55,742 nt of DNA from contig JAUYFQ010000045.1 of the NCBI GenBank assembly GCA_030690895.1, forward strand, positions 1-55,742, written 5' to 3'. A program made the translations under genes and the position numbers. Below, one piece after another: positions 17,514 through 27,766 of the stretch (position 1 is its first letter; every line of letters starts with the position of its first letter). The DNA comes from Sulfuricellaceae bacterium. GTDB lineage: Bacteria > Pseudomonadota > Gammaproteobacteria > Burkholderiales > Sulfuricellaceae. The notes under the pieces were generated by a model that was given only the letters and a program-made list of their open reading frames with translations, searched no databases and was not told the origin of the DNA.

Positions 17514-18415
17514 ACGAGCAAATCCCGGTGAATGAGTTGGCAGGAGAGTCGGATGATGGCGATGCCAGCCAGCCTGTAGTCATGGAAGTACAAAACCTTG
17601 GTACAACGCTGAAGCGGGCGCGTGAGCAGCAGAATCTGCGCGTGGAAGATGTGGCGCGCGAATTGCGTTTGAGCGTGAGACAGATCGAAGCGCTGGAGCG
17701 TGATGATCATGCCGGGTTGCCTGGGCGAACGTTTGTGCGCGGATTTGTGCGGCACTATGCGCGACTGGTTCGGCTCGATCAGGATGCGGTTGTGGCTTTG
17801 TACGACCAGGGTCACCCGTCTGGTGAGGGGCTGCATATTCAGGTGCCATCCCAGCAGATCAGCTATTCAGACCACCATTCGAGACCCTGGGTCAAATGGA
17901 TATTATTTGTTTTCGTGCTGGTTGCGTTGCTTTCGTGGGGGGTGCTGCAGTGGATGGGCCCTGTCCAGGATATTCAGGCAGGTGCTGGGGATCAGCGCTC
18001 GAGTGAGCCCAACACTCCTCCCATGGAGATGTCAGCTACATCTGATCAGGAAAACGCCAAGCCAGAGGCGACTCTCCTGGATGCGGAAAAACAGGCGAGC
18101 AATCCACCCGTTGCAAGCGTCACGCCGGCAGTCGCCAGTCCATCGTCCGCTGGCCCAGCAGAACAGAAAGTGGCGGCACTTGCAAAAGTCAGCATGACGT
18201 TTTCTGGTTCATCCTGGGTGGAAATCCTCGATCGGAACGGTAAAAAACTGCATTCACAGAATCATGAAGCCAACTCCCAGGCTGATGTCGAAGGTGAACC
18301 GCCATTGTTGCTAGTCATTGGCCGGGCGCCAAATGTCAAACTCTCGTATAAAGGACAGGCTTTTGATCTTGCGCCGCACATGCAGGGTGATATAGCCAGA
18401 TTCAAGCTGGAATAA
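17510..18415 (+). CDS. rodZ: Cytoskeletal shape protein RodZ
   Basis: A 301-residue bitopic membrane protein. The cytoplasmic Xre-type helix-turn-helix (GTTLKRAREQQNLRVEDVAR, then LSVRQIEALERDD) spans about 28-95, one membrane helix is at 127-148, then a Pro/Ala/Ser linker and a C-terminal beta domain (SMTFSGSSWVEILDRNGKKL). RodZ links MreB filaments to the wall-synthesis machinery. Translation starts at GTG 17510, overlapping the pilW stop. A 190-base repeat unit follows before ispG. Confidence 0.9.
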   Translation: MNEQIPVNELAGESDDGDASQPVVMEVQNLGTTLKRAREQQNLRVEDVARELRLSVRQIEALERDDHAGLPGRTFVRGFVRHYARLVRLDQDAVVALYDQGHPSGEGLHIQVPSQQISYSDHHSRPWVKWILFVFVLVALLSWGVLQWMGPVQDIQAGAGDQRSSEPNTPPMEMSATSDQENAKPEATLLDAEKQASNPPVASVTPAVASPSSAGPAEQKVAALAKVSMTFSGSSWVEILDRNGKKLHSQNHEANSQADVEGEPPLLLVIGRAPNVKLSYKGQAFDLAPHMQGDIARFKLE

Positions 18416-18423
18416 CCATGAGC

Positions 18424-18613
18424 ATCTCTAAAAATCCAGATTTCATCCCAACTGCTGCGTTGCGGAAGAAATTTCTTGCTTACATATTTTCCATATGCGG
18501 CGCTGCGAAATTTATCCCGCGCCTTGTCGCACCACTGTTACGGCTTCAGCCGTTTACAGTGGTGGTGATGCCCTTTACGGGTGCATTTGGGCGAACTCTG
18601 AATTTTTAGAGAT
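18424..18613. repeat. 190-bp element with 17-bp terminal inverted repeats (MITE-like)
   Basis: The ends ATCTCTAAAAATCCAGA (18424-18440) and TCTGAATTTTTAGAGAT (18597-18613) are inverted copies with one mismatch. Inside are the palindrome AAGAAATTTCTT (18466-18477) and a hairpin with arms CACCACTGT (18530-18538) and ACAGTGGTG (18556-18564). The unit exactly fills the gap between the rodZ stop and the ispG start in an otherwise tightly packed operon. A 63-codon frame (18418-18609) crosses it but has no family features. Confidence 0.6.
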
Positions 18614-18619
18614 ACCCAT

Positions 18620-19711
18620 ATGTTCAAAGTTGAAATTCCGCGCCGTAAAAGTCGGCAGATCATGGTGGGAAGTGTGGCGGTTGGCGGCGATGCGCCGATT
18701 TCCGTGCAAACCATGACCAATACCGAAACTACCGATGTCGATGCAACCGTCGCTCAGATCGAACGTGCGGCCAAGGCCGGGGTCGATATCGTACGCGTTT
18801 CCGTGCCGAGCATGGAGGCCGCAGAAGCCTTCGGTCAAATCCGCAAGCGCTCGCCGGTTCCGCTGATCACCGATATTCATTTCGACTACAAAATCGCCTT
18901 GCGCGTGGCCGAGCTTGGTGCAGATTGCCTGCGTATCAATCCCGGCAATATCGGGCGCGAGGATCGCGTGCAGGCTGTGGTCCAGTCCGCCAGAGATCAT
19001 GGCATTCCTATTCGCATCGGTGTGAATGCCGGTTCGCTGGAAAAGGATTTGCAAAAGAAGTATGGCGAACCGACGCCGGAAGCGCTGGTGGAGTCAGCCC
19101 TGCGCCATATCGAGATTCTGGAACGCCTGAATTTCCGGGATTTCAAGGTCAGCCTCAAGGCTTCCGAGATATTCATGACTGTCGAGGCATACAAACAGCT
19201 TGCCAGTCAGATCGAACAGCCTTTGCACCTGGGGATCACCGAAGCCGGTGGCCTGCGCGCCGGCAGCGTCAAATCGGCCATCGGATTGGGCATGATCCTG
19301 GCCTCTGGCATCGGCGACACCATACGGGTTTCGCTGGCAGCCGACCCGGTCGAAGAGGTCAAGGTCGGTTTCGATATTCTGAAAAGCCTGCATCTGCGCA
19401 ACAAGGGCGTGAACATCATCGCCTGTCCCTCTTGCTCGCGGCAGAATTTCGATGTCATCAAGGTGGTGAACGAACTGGAACAACGTCTGGAAGATGTGCT
19501 GGATCACATGGATGTGGCGGTCATCGGCTGCATCGTCAACGGCCCCGGCGAGGCGCGCGAGGCCGACATCGGTCTGGCTGGCGGACAGCCCAACCTGCTG
19601 TATATGGATGGCAAGCCCAGCCACAAGGTTGACGCAGACGAAATCGTCAATCAGATCGAGCGTGAGGTACGCGCAAAAATTGCAGCTAAACAGCAAAAAA
19701 CAGAGAAATAA
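18620..19711 (+). CDS. ispG: 4-hydroxy-3-methylbut-2-enyl diphosphate synthase IspG
   Basis: A 363-residue iron-sulfur enzyme of the MEP isoprenoid pathway, converting methylerythritol cyclodiphosphate to HMBPP. The TIM-barrel N-terminus has [17 protein letters not shown]. The cluster-binding cysteines lie in [10 protein letters not shown] and CIVNGPGEA. Length is close to E. coli IspG (372). hisS begins immediately after the stop (TAA then ATG with no gap). Confidence 0.96.
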   Translation: MFKVEIPRRKSRQIMVGSVAVGGDAPISVQTMTNTETTDVDATVAQIERAAKAGVDIVRVSVPSMEAAEAFGQIRKRSPVPLITDIHFDYKIALRVAELGADCLRINPGNIGREDRVQAVVQSARDHGIPIRIGVNAGSLEKDLQKKYGEPTPEALVESALRHIEILERLNFRDFKVSLKASEIFMTVEAYKQLASQIEQPLHLGITEAGGLRAGSVKSAIGLGMILASGIGDTIRVSLAADPVEEVKVGFDILKSLHLRNKGVNIIACPSCSRQNFDVIKVVNELEQRLEDVLDHMDVAVIGCIVNGPGEAREADIGLAGGQPNLLYMDGKPSHKVDADEIVNQIEREVRAKIAAKQQKTEK

Positions 19712-20983
19712 ATGAGTTCCCCAGTGAGTCAAGTCCAAGCCATTCGCGGCATGAACGACATCCTGCCGGAGCAGTCGCCGCTGTGGGAGTTTTTTGAAGA
19801 TACCGTGCGTGACTGGTTGCACGCTTATGGCTACAAAAACATCCGCATGCCGATTGTCGAGCAGACCGGGCTATTCAAGCGCGCCATTGGCGAAGTCACG
19901 GATATTGTCGAAAAAGAAATGTACACCTTCACCGATGCGCTCAACGGCGAAAGCCTGACTCTGCGCCCTGAAGGAACCGCTTCCTGCGTGCGTGCCGTGT
20001 TGCAGCATAATCTGCTCTACAACGCGCCGCAGCGGTTGTGGTACATGGGCCCGATGTTTCGCCACGAGCGCCCGCAGAAAGGGCGTTACCGCCAGTTTCA
20101 TCAAGTGGGCGTGGAGTCTCTCGGTTTTGCCGGTCCCGATATCGACGCCGAGCAGATCATCATGACTGCCCGTTTATGGAAACGCTTGGGTTTGCAGGAT
20201 GTGGTGCTGGAAATCAACACGCTGGGGAGCCAGGAAGACCGCGCTCGCCATCGCGCCCGTCTGGTGCATTACCTTGAGCAGCACCTGGATTTGCTGGATG
20301 AGGATTCAAAGCGACGCCTGCATACCAACCCGTTACGCGTGCTGGACAGCAAAAATCCGGCCATGCATGAACTGGTGGAAGCCGCCCCAAAGTTGCTCGA
20401 CGATCTCGATGAAGCTTCGCTGATTCATTTTGACGCCTTGCAGGCGATGTTGCGTGCGGCCGGTGTCGAATACCGGATCAATCCACGCCTGGTGCGTGGG
20501 CTGGACTATTACAACTTTACCGTGTTTGAGTGGGTAACCACCCGACTTGGTGCGCAAGGTACGGTGTGTGCGGGCGGACGCTACGATGGCCTGATTGCCC
20601 AGATTGGCGGAAAACCTGCGCCCGCCTGTGGGTTTGCCATGGGTGTCGAACGTTTGCTGGCCTTGCTTGAGGAGCAGTCGTTCCAGCCACCCGAGAAACC
20701 CGTCGATGCGTACGTCGTGCATCAGGGTGAGACTGCGGACCAGTTCGCTTTCCAAGTTGTTGAACAGTTACGTGATCAGGGCTTGAGCGCCATCCTGCAT
20801 TGCGGGGGCGGCAGCTTCAAGTCACAGATGAAAAAAGCCGATAGCAGCGGTGCGCGCTATGCCGTGATTATCGGAGACGACGAAGCGGCGGCTGGGCAAC
20901 TGACCCTTAAACCATTGCGCGAATTGGGTGAGCAGGCCAGGGTGAATCTGGCTGGCGCAATTGAAATTATCAGAAGCAAGTAA
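19712..20983 (+). CDS. hisS: Histidyl-tRNA synthetase
   Basis: A 423-residue class II aminoacyl-tRNA synthetase. It starts with [15 protein letters not shown], has motif 2 [17 protein letters not shown], histidine motif [15 protein letters not shown], and motif 3 [12 protein letters not shown], followed by an anticodon-binding domain. It begins directly at the ispG stop. The related, non-catalytic HisZ is encoded at 30022-31176. Confidence 0.97.
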   Translation: MSSPVSQVQAIRGMNDILPEQSPLWEFFEDTVRDWLHAYGYKNIRMPIVEQTGLFKRAIGEVTDIVEKEMYTFTDALNGESLTLRPEGTASCVRAVLQHNLLYNAPQRLWYMGPMFRHERPQKGRYRQFHQVGVESLGFAGPDIDAEQIIMTARLWKRLGLQDVVLEINTLGSQEDRARHRARLVHYLEQHLDLLDEDSKRRLHTNPLRVLDSKNPAMHELVEAAPKLLDDLDEASLIHFDALQAMLRAAGVEYRINPRLVRGLDYYNFTVFEWVTTRLGAQGTVCAGGRYDGLIAQIGGKPAPACGFAMGVERLLALLEEQSFQPPEKPVDAYVVHQGETADQFAFQVVEQLRDQGLSAILHCGGGSFKSQMKKADSSGARYAVIIGDDEAAAGQLTLKPLRELGEQARVNLAGAIEIIRSK

Positions 20984-20996
20984 TTAAGGACAAAAT

Positions 20997-21629
20997 ATGG
21001 CATTCGATCTTGAAGAGCAGGAACAGTTAGACGCGATCAAATCGTGGTGGAAGCAGTATGGCAGTGCTGTGACACTGGGTGTCACCTTGTTTGTCGTCAT
21101 TGTGCTGGGCATGCAGGGCTGGCGTTATTATCAAGGCAAGCAATCGGCAGAGGCAGCGGCGTTATTTGCAGTTGTTCAGTCGGCTGCCGAATCGCAGGAT
21201 ATCAAGAAATTGCGTGAACTGGCCGGACAGGTTATCGACAAGTACCCGAGTTCCGGTTTTGCCGTCCGCGCAGCACTGCTTGCCTCCAAGGCCAGCCAGG
21301 ATTCAGGTGATCTCAAGAGCGCCAAGGCTCAACTGCAATGGGTACTGGATCATTCCAAGAGCGATGAAATCAGGGATGCAGCGCGTCTCAAGCTGGCTGG
21401 CATGCTGCTGGATGAAAAAGCCTACGACGAGGCGTTGAAGCAGCTTGAAACCAAACACGGGGCTGCATTTGACGGTCTGTACGAAGACATGCGGGGCGAT
21501 GTCCTGGCGGCTTCCGGGAAAACCCCTGAGGCAATATCGGCCTACAAGATCGTCCTTGAAAAACTGGAACCAAACAGCGCATATCGTTCTCTGGTGCAAA
21601 TCAAATTGGAAGGTTTGGGCGGATCATGA
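20997..21629 (+). CDS. yfgM: YfgM-type ancillary SecYEG translocon subunit
   Basis: A 210-residue inner-membrane protein with a short cytoplasmic N-terminus (EEQEQLDAIKSWWKQYGS), one membrane helix at about 22-41 and periplasmic TPR-like helices to the end. In E. coli YfgM associates with SecYEG and the PpiD chaperone. Position between hisS and bamB is the conserved order. It overlaps bamB by four bases (ATGA). Confidence 0.9.
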   Translation: MAFDLEEQEQLDAIKSWWKQYGSAVTLGVTLFVVIVLGMQGWRYYQGKQSAEAAALFAVVQSAAESQDIKKLRELAGQVIDKYPSSGFAVRAALLASKASQDSGDLKSAKAQLQWVLDHSKSDEIRDAARLKLAGMLLDEKAYDEALKQLETKHGAAFDGLYEDMRGDVLAASGKTPEAISAYKIVLEKLEPNSAYRSLVQIKLEGLGGS

Positions 21630-22810
21630 AGACCAGTAGCAAACGTTTATTGCTCGTCAGTCTGCTGGCAACAGGCCTGGCAGGCTGTTCCAGCCTTGGT
21701 GATATAGGCGATTCTCTCTCTACCGGATTTGGCTTGTGGGGTAGAAAAGACCCGCTAGAACAGCCTGCGCCGCTACCTGTGATCACTCAGCAAGTTGCTG
21801 TCAAAGCGGCCTGGCAAGCATCCGTTGGCGCATCGGGAGACTACGTTTTTTCACCAACCGAACTGGCCGGTAGCGTTTTTGCCGCCAGCAATGATGGGAT
21901 CATCACCCGTCTGGATGCCGATAGCGGCAAAGTTGTCTGGAAAATTGAAACCGGAAAAAAATTGTCTGGCGGCGTAGGTGTTGGCAATGGTCTGGTACTG
22001 GTGGCAACCAGCAAGGGAAATGTGCTGGCGCATGACCTGGACGGCAAAGCAGTCTGGGAAACCAAAGTTTCTTCTGAAGTATTGAGTGCACCGCAGGCCG
22101 CCGAAGGCGTGGTCGTGGTCAGAGCCGCTGATGGCCGGATATTTGGGCTGGATACGAAGGATGGCAAGCGAAAATGGATCTATCAGCGTGAATTGCCAAC
22201 TTTGTCGGTGCGCAGCCATGCCGGGGTGTTGGTATCCCGTGGCGCCGTTTTTGCCGGATTTGCGGGTGGAAAACTGGTAGCGATTTCGCTGTTGAATGGC
22301 GTACTTGGCTGGGAGGCCAGCGTTTCACAGCCCCGTGGCGCGACAGAGTTGGAGCGTATCGTGGATATCACCAGCCTGCCGGTTCTGGATGGCAAACAGG
22401 TTTGCGCCGTCGCTTACCACGGGAAAGTGGCCTGTTTCGATGTCACCAACGGTAATCCTTCTTGGTCGAGAGAGCTATCCAGTATTACTGGCTTGACTAT
22501 CGATAATGCCTATTTGTATGTCAGCGATGCCAAAGGCGCGGTTCATGCGCTGGATAAGTCCAGCGGGGCCAGTATCTGGAAGCAGGACAAGCTGTTCAAT
22601 CGCCGCTTGACCACGCCAGTCGTCAAAAATGGAAAAATTATCGTCGCTGACCTTCAGGGCTATGTCCACCTGTTGTCGCGCGAAGACGGGAGTTTTCTGG
22701 GACGAGCGGAGACTGACGGTAGTGCAGTGGGCGCAGCGCCCCTGCTAGTGGGCCAGAATGCGCTGGTTCAGACACGCAACGGCGGCCTGTTCGCATTGGC
22801 AGTCGAATGA
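21626..22810 (+). CDS. bamB: Outer-membrane assembly lipoprotein BamB
   Basis: A 394-residue lipoprotein of the BAM complex. The lipobox is LAGC with lipidated C21, followed by SSLGD. The body is an eight-bladed propeller of PQQ-like repeats with recurring patterns such as [15 protein letters not shown] and [14 protein letters not shown]. These repeats are structural, not enzymatic. It overlaps yfgM and der by four bases each, so the three are translationally coupled. Confidence 0.95.
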   Translation: MKTSSKRLLLVSLLATGLAGCSSLGDIGDSLSTGFGLWGRKDPLEQPAPLPVITQQVAVKAAWQASVGASGDYVFSPTELAGSVFAASNDGIITRLDADSGKVVWKIETGKKLSGGVGVGNGLVLVATSKGNVLAHDLDGKAVWETKVSSEVLSAPQAAEGVVVVRAADGRIFGLDTKDGKRKWIYQRELPTLSVRSHAGVLVSRGAVFAGFAGGKLVAISLLNGVLGWEASVSQPRGATELERIVDITSLPVLDGKQVCAVAYHGKVACFDVTNGNPSWSRELSSITGLTIDNAYLYVSDAKGAVHALDKSSGASIWKQDKLFNRRLTTPVVKNGKIIVADLQGYVHLLSREDGSFLGRAETDGSAVGAAPLLVGQNALVQTRNGGLFALAVE

Positions 22811-24219
22811 AACCTACTCTGGTACTGGTTGGACGCCCCAATGTTGGCAAGTCAACACTTTTTAATCGCCTGACCAAGACCCGCGATGCGCTGGTGGCTG
22901 ACCTGCCTGGCCTGACGCGGGACCGCCATTACGGTCATGGCCGAGTCGGCGACCGGCCATATCTGGTGGTGGACACTGGCGGCTTCGAGCCGGTTGTCAA
23001 AGACGGCATTCTGCATGAAATGGCCAAGCAGACTTTGCAAGCGGTCGATGAGGCCGATTGCATCGTGTTTCTGGTTGATGCCCGTCAGGGTTTGACGCCG
23101 CATGACAAAATCATTGCCGACAAGCTGCGCAAGTCAGGCAGGCCGATTTTTCTGGCAGTTAACAAGGCGGAAGGGATGCGCCGCGATGTGGTTTCGGCGG
23201 AATTTCACGAGTTGGGACTAGGCGATCCGCTGGCGATTTCATCGGCGCATGGCGAAGGCGTGCGCGAACTGATGGACCTGGTGCTTGCCGGTTTTTATGT
23301 GCCAGATGAAGAAGAGAGCGAGGAAGAAGATCGGCATCCGAAGATCGCCATCGTGGGACGCCCCAACGTGGGCAAATCGACGCTGGTCAACCGCCTGCTG
23401 GGTGAGGAAAGGGTCATCGCATTCGATCAGCCTGGAACCACCCGCGACAGTATCTATCTTGAGCTGGAGCGCGACAACAAGCATTACACGCTCATCGATA
23501 CGGCGGGCGTACGCAAGCGCGGCAAGGTATTCGAGTCGATCGAAAAATTTTCGGTCATCAAGACGCTGCAGGCGATCGAAGACGCGAATGTGGTGGTGCT
23601 GGTGCTGGACGCACAGCAGGATGTTTCCGAGCAGGATGCGCATATCGCCGGGTTTATTCTGGAAGCAGGACGGGCGCTGGTGGTGGCGGTCAACAAGTGG
23701 GACGGTCTGGATCCGGCTCGCCGCGACGTGATCAAAACCGATGTGCTGCGCAAGCTGCAATTTCTGGATTTTGCCAAATTTCACCATATTTCCGCCCTGC
23801 AAGGCAGCGGAATCGGTGGCTTGTTCAAGTCCGTCGATATTGCCTATGCAGCGGCCATGGCCAAGATGCCTACGCCAAAACTGACGCGCGTGCTGATTGC
23901 GGCGACGGACAAGCACCAACCCCCGAAAAACGGCCCACTGCGCCCCAAATTGCGCTACGCCCACCAGGGCGGCTCCAACCCGCCGCTGGTGGTGGTGCAT
24001 GGCACAGCCGTCGCCAGCATCGCCGACAGCTACAAACGCTATCTGGAAAAAGTATTCCGCACCGCGTTCGAGCTGGAAGGTACGCCGCTACGGGTGCAGT
24101 TCAAACAAGGCCACAACCCCTTCGCCGACCGCAAGCCCGCACCCATGACCGAAGCCGAGGAAAAACACGCCAGAGCCCAGCGGCGGCGGGGCAGGAAGAT
24201 GTATGGGAGCAAGTATTGA
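22807..24219 (+). CDS. der: Ribosome assembly GTPase Der (EngA)
   Basis: A 470-residue protein with two tandem GTPase domains and a KH-like C-terminal domain. The two G1 motifs, both GRPNVGKST, are at about residues 8-16 and 183-191; each domain also has DTGG/DTAG and NKAE/NKWD motifs. Der acts in 50S subunit maturation. Last gene of the rlmN-to-der run; the usual neighbour hfq is displaced by about 2.1 kb. Confidence 0.97.
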   Translation: MKPTLVLVGRPNVGKSTLFNRLTKTRDALVADLPGLTRDRHYGHGRVGDRPYLVVDTGGFEPVVKDGILHEMAKQTLQAVDEADCIVFLVDARQGLTPHDKIIADKLRKSGRPIFLAVNKAEGMRRDVVSAEFHELGLGDPLAISSAHGEGVRELMDLVLAGFYVPDEEESEEEDRHPKIAIVGRPNVGKSTLVNRLLGEERVIAFDQPGTTRDSIYLELERDNKHYTLIDTAGVRKRGKVFESIEKFSVIKTLQAIEDANVVVLVLDAQQDVSEQDAHIAGFILEAGRALVVAVNKWDGLDPARRDVIKTDVLRKLQFLDFAKFHHISALQGSGIGGLFKSVDIAYAAAMAKMPTPKLTRVLIAATDKHQPPKNGPLRPKLRYAHQGGSNPPLVVVHGTAVASIADSYKRYLEKVFRTAFELEGTPLRVQFKQGHNPFADRKPAPMTEAEEKHARAQRRRGRKMYGSKY

Positions 24220-24326
24220 TGTGGGGTGGGAGATGGGTGTTGAGAACCACACATTGATGGTGTGATTATGCACGATCTGACACCGCACCAGCGTAACGTA
24301 ACGCCCTCATCCGCACGAGGCAACTG

Positions 24327-24818
24327 ATGGAAATATTGGCTTGGGCTTTTCTTGGCGGCATTGTCGGTGCTGTGCTCATGGATGTCACCGAAACTTATGC
24401 TGCCAAGGTAGGTATTACCAGCGGCGTAAATATCGCTTTGGTTGGCCGTTGGTTCATGAGCTTGCTGCGCGGGCAATTCGCCCATGCCAACATCCTCGAC
24501 TCCAAGCCATTCCCCCGCGAGGTAAAAGCTGGCTGGGCATTCCATTTCCTTGTTGGCGGTGGCGGTGTGGCGCTTACCTATCCACTCTTTTTCCAAACTA
24601 CAGGGCTGCCCTTTCCCCGCAATCATTTGCTTGGTGGTCTGCTATTCGGCTTGGCTACGTCATTGCTGCCTTGGTTCATTCTTCTGCCCTCTTTCGGCTG
24701 GGGCTTTTTCGGGCGGCGTGGGCCGCAAGGTTCCAATGCCTTTCTTGCAAGCACACTTTCCCATCTCCCCTATGGCCTCGGGGTTGGGGCTGTTATCGCA
24801 ATGGGCATGCATGTATAG
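24327..24818 (+). CDS. DUF2938-family membrane protein
   Basis: A 163-residue protein with about four membrane helices. The pattern ALVGRWFMSLLRGQFAHANI, then E-KAGWAFHFLVG, FATSLLPWFILLPSFGWGFF and SHLPYGLGVG matches my memory of the DUF2938 family, whose function is unknown. No catalytic motif is evident. It lies between der and the next gene, where no gene is expected in this conserved order, and no clear promoter is visible. Confidence 0.7.
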   Translation: MEILAWAFLGGIVGAVLMDVTETYAAKVGITSGVNIALVGRWFMSLLRGQFAHANILDSKPFPREVKAGWAFHFLVGGGGVALTYPLFFQTTGLPFPRNHLLGGLLFGLATSLLPWFILLPSFGWGFFGRRGPQGSNAFLASTLSHLPYGLGVGAVIAMGMHV

Positions 24819-25051
24819 CAGACTACGGGGTCTTTCGAAATAACATAAGCCGCCCCACTCCCACCATGGCAAAGCGACAAAACACCTGGCTGATGGCGTC
24901 ATGTCAGAAATTGTTTGATTTGCATTGCTCAGGTGGACGCCTGCTTCCCATATGTGGCATTTCTGAGGGCATTGGTTTTTTTTCTGCTGAACGAGCACTA
25001 GCTATGGTAAAAAGACGTTCTTGTCGATAAATATCACCAGAAGGTCAGAGC

Positions 25052-26218
25052 ATGCAGTCAGGTCCACGCGAAATTACCACGCCTTTTCGTCCCATTCCTC
25101 TGGATGTGCCGGAGGGGATGAAGCCCAACGAGTTTTTCAACAGCACCGAAAATCTGGATGATCTGGAGCATAACAACGGTCTGTTGTCCAATCCGGAAAA
25201 CCTGCTGCTTTATCGCAAGGCGCTGGGACATAGCAACGAATTCGATACGTCGATTATCTACAATACGTCCAAAGTGGTTCTCAATCCGCTGGGTCGCCCG
25301 GTCAGGCGTACCCAGGTGCCGGATAATGTCCGGCATGTGTGGAACCGCATGAACCAGATCATCATCGATTACATGCTGGAGCAGTATCCAGATCCCGAGC
25401 GGCATCTGGTGCTGGCGGGTGAGGCGAGCCTGGATGCGACCTGGCCGCTGACTTCGCCGGGAGTGCCGAGCATCCGCATGCTGCACAACCACTTTATCGT
25501 TTTTCCCATGGACGAGCTGCGCGCGGCCAAGGTGGCCGATCCGAAAAATCCCAATTTGACCGATGGCGGGCAACATTCCCTGTTCGAGGAATACATGCAC
25601 GATGTGTACCGGGAATTCATTTGCAAGGCGCTCCATCTGGAGGTGCTGCGTCCGGTGAGCGACGATGCTGCGCGACTTTCGTTGACGGGGTATCCGCATG
25701 GCCTGCCGAGCTGGGAAATACCGGGCGGCGTGGCGCAACTGGAGGATGTGCGTTTTTGGCACGAATATGATCTGGTGTTGAAAGGATTTATCGATTTCTA
25801 CCGCACTTTCTTTTCGCAAGTTTCATCGCGCAATGCGCCCATGCTGACCGATCTGTTTTTCCCTGATCCGGTCGAGAATGTGCTGCTGTTCAACAACGAT
25901 TTTCTCAAGACCGCGAAAAAGGTCAGGGATCATTGCATCAGCGATCCAAAGTATGCGAATGCGATTCGCTGGCAACCTGCTTTCAAACAACTGATTTACC
26001 GCAATGATGAAGGCAAGCTGATTGTGACGATCAGCCAGAACTCGATTGGCAATGCGATTACCGAACTGCTGGGCGTAGTGGTGAATCGCAATGCGGATGC
26101 CGAGGCTTATGGCAAGCTGGAGCCGAAACTGATAGAACGTCTGCTGGAAGTGCGTCGCCGCCTGGTGGAGGCCGATCTGGGTGAGGCGCTGGAAACGCCT
26201 TACTGGTCGAAATCATGA
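25052..26218 (+). CDS. Protein of unknown function inserted upstream of hfq
   Basis: I do not recognise this 388-residue protein. It is soluble, with no signal peptide. The most notable segment is SIRMLHNHFIVFPMDELR (residues about 140-157), whose H-N-H...P arrangement slightly recalls nucleotidyltransferase/HIT-like active sites; I do not rely on this. Another well-ordered stretch is LSLTGYPHGLPSWEIPGG. It is acidic and looks like an intact globular enzyme rather than phage or mobile DNA. The start ATG 25052 follows AGAAGG with suitable spacing. The 230 bases before it hold no feature I can name. Confidence 0.7.
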   Translation: MQSGPREITTPFRPIPLDVPEGMKPNEFFNSTENLDDLEHNNGLLSNPENLLLYRKALGHSNEFDTSIIYNTSKVVLNPLGRPVRRTQVPDNVRHVWNRMNQIIIDYMLEQYPDPERHLVLAGEASLDATWPLTSPGVPSIRMLHNHFIVFPMDELRAAKVADPKNPNLTDGGQHSLFEEYMHDVYREFICKALHLEVLRPVSDDAARLSLTGYPHGLPSWEIPGGVAQLEDVRFWHEYDLVLKGFIDFYRTFFSQVSSRNAPMLTDLFFPDPVENVLLFNNDFLKTAKKVRDHCISDPKYANAIRWQPAFKQLIYRNDEGKLIVTISQNSIGNAITELLGVVVNRNADAEAYGKLEPKLIERLLEVRRRLVEADLGEALETPYWSKS

Positions 26219-26278
26219 GCAGCCATTGAAAATGGAGTATTTTGTCCCCATTTGGCAATGACTGCTCTGGAAATTGCC

Positions 26279-26308
26279 TTGAGAATCAATTAAAGTGAGC
26301 TTTCTAAT
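26279..26308 (+). promoter_or_regulatory. Putative hfq operon promoter
   Basis: TTGAGA (26279-26284, 5/6) and TCTAAT (26303-26308, 5/6) are 18 bases apart. Transcription would start around 26315, and the hfq Shine-Dalgarno (TGGAG) lies just downstream. This promoter would drive hfq-hflX and probably the genes through purA. Confidence 0.5.
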
Positions 26309-26334
26309 AACAACTTACGCTACTGGAGTAAAAC

Positions 26335-26577
26335 ATGAGCGCTAAAGGGCAAATGTTACAAGACCCATTCCTGAATATTCTGCGCAAGGAACATATTCCG
26401 GTTTCTATTTATCTCGTCAACGGTATCAAGTTGCAGGGTCAGGTCGAGTCTTTCGACCAGTATGTCGTCCTGCTCAAGAATACGGTCACTCAAATGGTGT
26501 ACAAACATGCCATTTCCACCGTGGTGCCAGCCCGTCCCGTAACCATCCCGTTTGACCCGCCTGCCGATGCTGATTGA
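26335..26577 (+). CDS. hfq: RNA chaperone Hfq
   Basis: An 80-residue Sm-like hexamer-forming protein that pairs small RNAs with mRNAs. The core [20 protein letters not shown], the Sm1 segment and the Sm2 motif YKHAIST are all present. The C-terminal tail is short ([13 protein letters not shown]), as is common in betaproteobacteria. Its TGA overlaps the hflX ATG. Confidence 0.97.
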   Translation: MSAKGQMLQDPFLNILRKEHIPVSIYLVNGIKLQGQVESFDQYVVLLKNTVTQMVYKHAISTVVPARPVTIPFDPPADAD

Positions 26578-27746
26578 TGTTTGAACGGCCCGGCAGTTCG
26601 GATACTGCGGTGCTGGTCAGTCTGGATTTCGGCAATCCGGACTATGAAGATAGCCTGGAAGAGTTGCACCGACTGACCGAGAGTGCGGGTGTTCGTCCGG
26701 TGGCGGTAGTGGAGGGTAAGCGTTCGCGTCCCGATGCTGCCTTGTATGCCGGAAGCGGGAAAGTCGAGGAAATTGCCGAGGCCTTGCGCGAAAGCGAAGC
26801 GGGTATGGTGATTTTTAATCACGAAATTTCAGCTGCCCAGCAACGCAATCTCGAAAAACGTTTGCAGATTCGGGTGATCGACCGAACGACTTTAATTCTC
26901 GATATTTTCGCTCAGCGCGCCCGCAGTCACGAGGGCAAGTTGCAGGTTGAGCTTGCTCAGCTCGAACATTTGTCCACTCGCCTGATTCGTGGTTGGACTC
27001 ACTTGGAACGTCAAAAGGGCGGCATCGGTCTGCGCGGTCCGGGCGAGACGCAGCTTGAGACTGACCGGCGTTTGCTGGGGAAGCGTGTCAAGTTGCTTAA
27101 GGACAAGCTGGAAAAATTAAAGCGCCAGCATCAGATGCAACGCCGCGCGCGAGCGCGTGGGAAAGTCCTCTCTGTTTCGCTGGTGGGTTACACCAACGCG
27201 GGAAAGTCGACGCTGTTCAATCGCCTGACGAATGCCAATGCCTATGCAGCCGACCAGTTGTTTGCAACGCTGGATACGACCACAAGGCGGCTTTATCTTG
27301 GTGAGGGCTGCGAAGTTGTACTCTCCGATACCGTGGGTTTCATCAAGCATTTGCCCCATACCTTGGTCGCTGCGTTTCAGGCAACACTGACCGAGGCGGT
27401 CGAGGCCGATTTGCTGCTACATATCGTTGATTCTTCCAGCCCGAACCGTGCGCAGCAGATGGATGAAGTCAATGCGGTACTGCGCGAGATTGGCGCCAAT
27501 GCACCACAAATCGCCGTCTTTAACAAAATCGATGCCAAAGGCGTGCCTCCGGGTGTGGAGCGAGACGAGTATGGTAGAATCTGCCGCATTCATGTCAGCG
27601 CCCTGACAGGCGCAGGGATGGAAATGATACGTTCCGTACTGGCCGAACAGGGGGGTCAGAAGTCGGATGGGCAGGCGCAGAGTGATCTCGATTCCACGGC
27701 TATCAGCGTCCCTGCCGAGAATGAACACGCATCTCCTCTTGATTAA
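26577..27746 (+). CDS. hflX: Ribosome-associated GTPase HflX
   Basis: A 389-residue GTPase that splits stalled ribosomes. An N-terminal HflX domain (RPDAALYAGSGKVEEIAEAL) and coiled-coil linker precede the G domain with G1 GYTNAGKSTLFN, G3 DTVGF and G4 NKID. The ATG at 26577 shares its A with the hfq TGA; a TTG at 26574 is an alternative. The C-terminal tail beyond the G domain is variable and acidic. Confidence 0.95.
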   Translation: MFERPGSSDTAVLVSLDFGNPDYEDSLEELHRLTESAGVRPVAVVEGKRSRPDAALYAGSGKVEEIAEALRESEAGMVIFNHEISAAQQRNLEKRLQIRVIDRTTLILDIFAQRARSHEGKLQVELAQLEHLSTRLIRGWTHLERQKGGIGLRGPGETQLETDRRLLGKRVKLLKDKLEKLKRQHQMQRRARARGKVLSVSLVGYTNAGKSTLFNRLTNANAYAADQLFATLDTTTRRLYLGEGCEVVLSDTVGFIKHLPHTLVAAFQATLTEAVEADLLLHIVDSSSPNRAQQMDEVNAVLREIGANAPQIAVFNKIDAKGVPPGVERDEYGRICRIHVSALTGAGMEMIRSVLAEQGGQKSDGQAQSDLDSTAISVPAENEHASPLD

Positions 27747-27766
27747 CTTACATATAGAATAAATTT

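Noticed and set aside
18418..18609. 63-codon frame between rodZ and ispG
   Set aside because: It spans an element with terminal inverted repeats and inner hairpins, has no domain or ribosome-binding site of note, and its end is encoded by the repeat itself.
21626..22810. PQQ-dependent dehydrogenase
   Set aside because: The PQQ-like repeats belong to the BamB propeller; there is a lipobox and the conserved operon position, and no catalytic residues.
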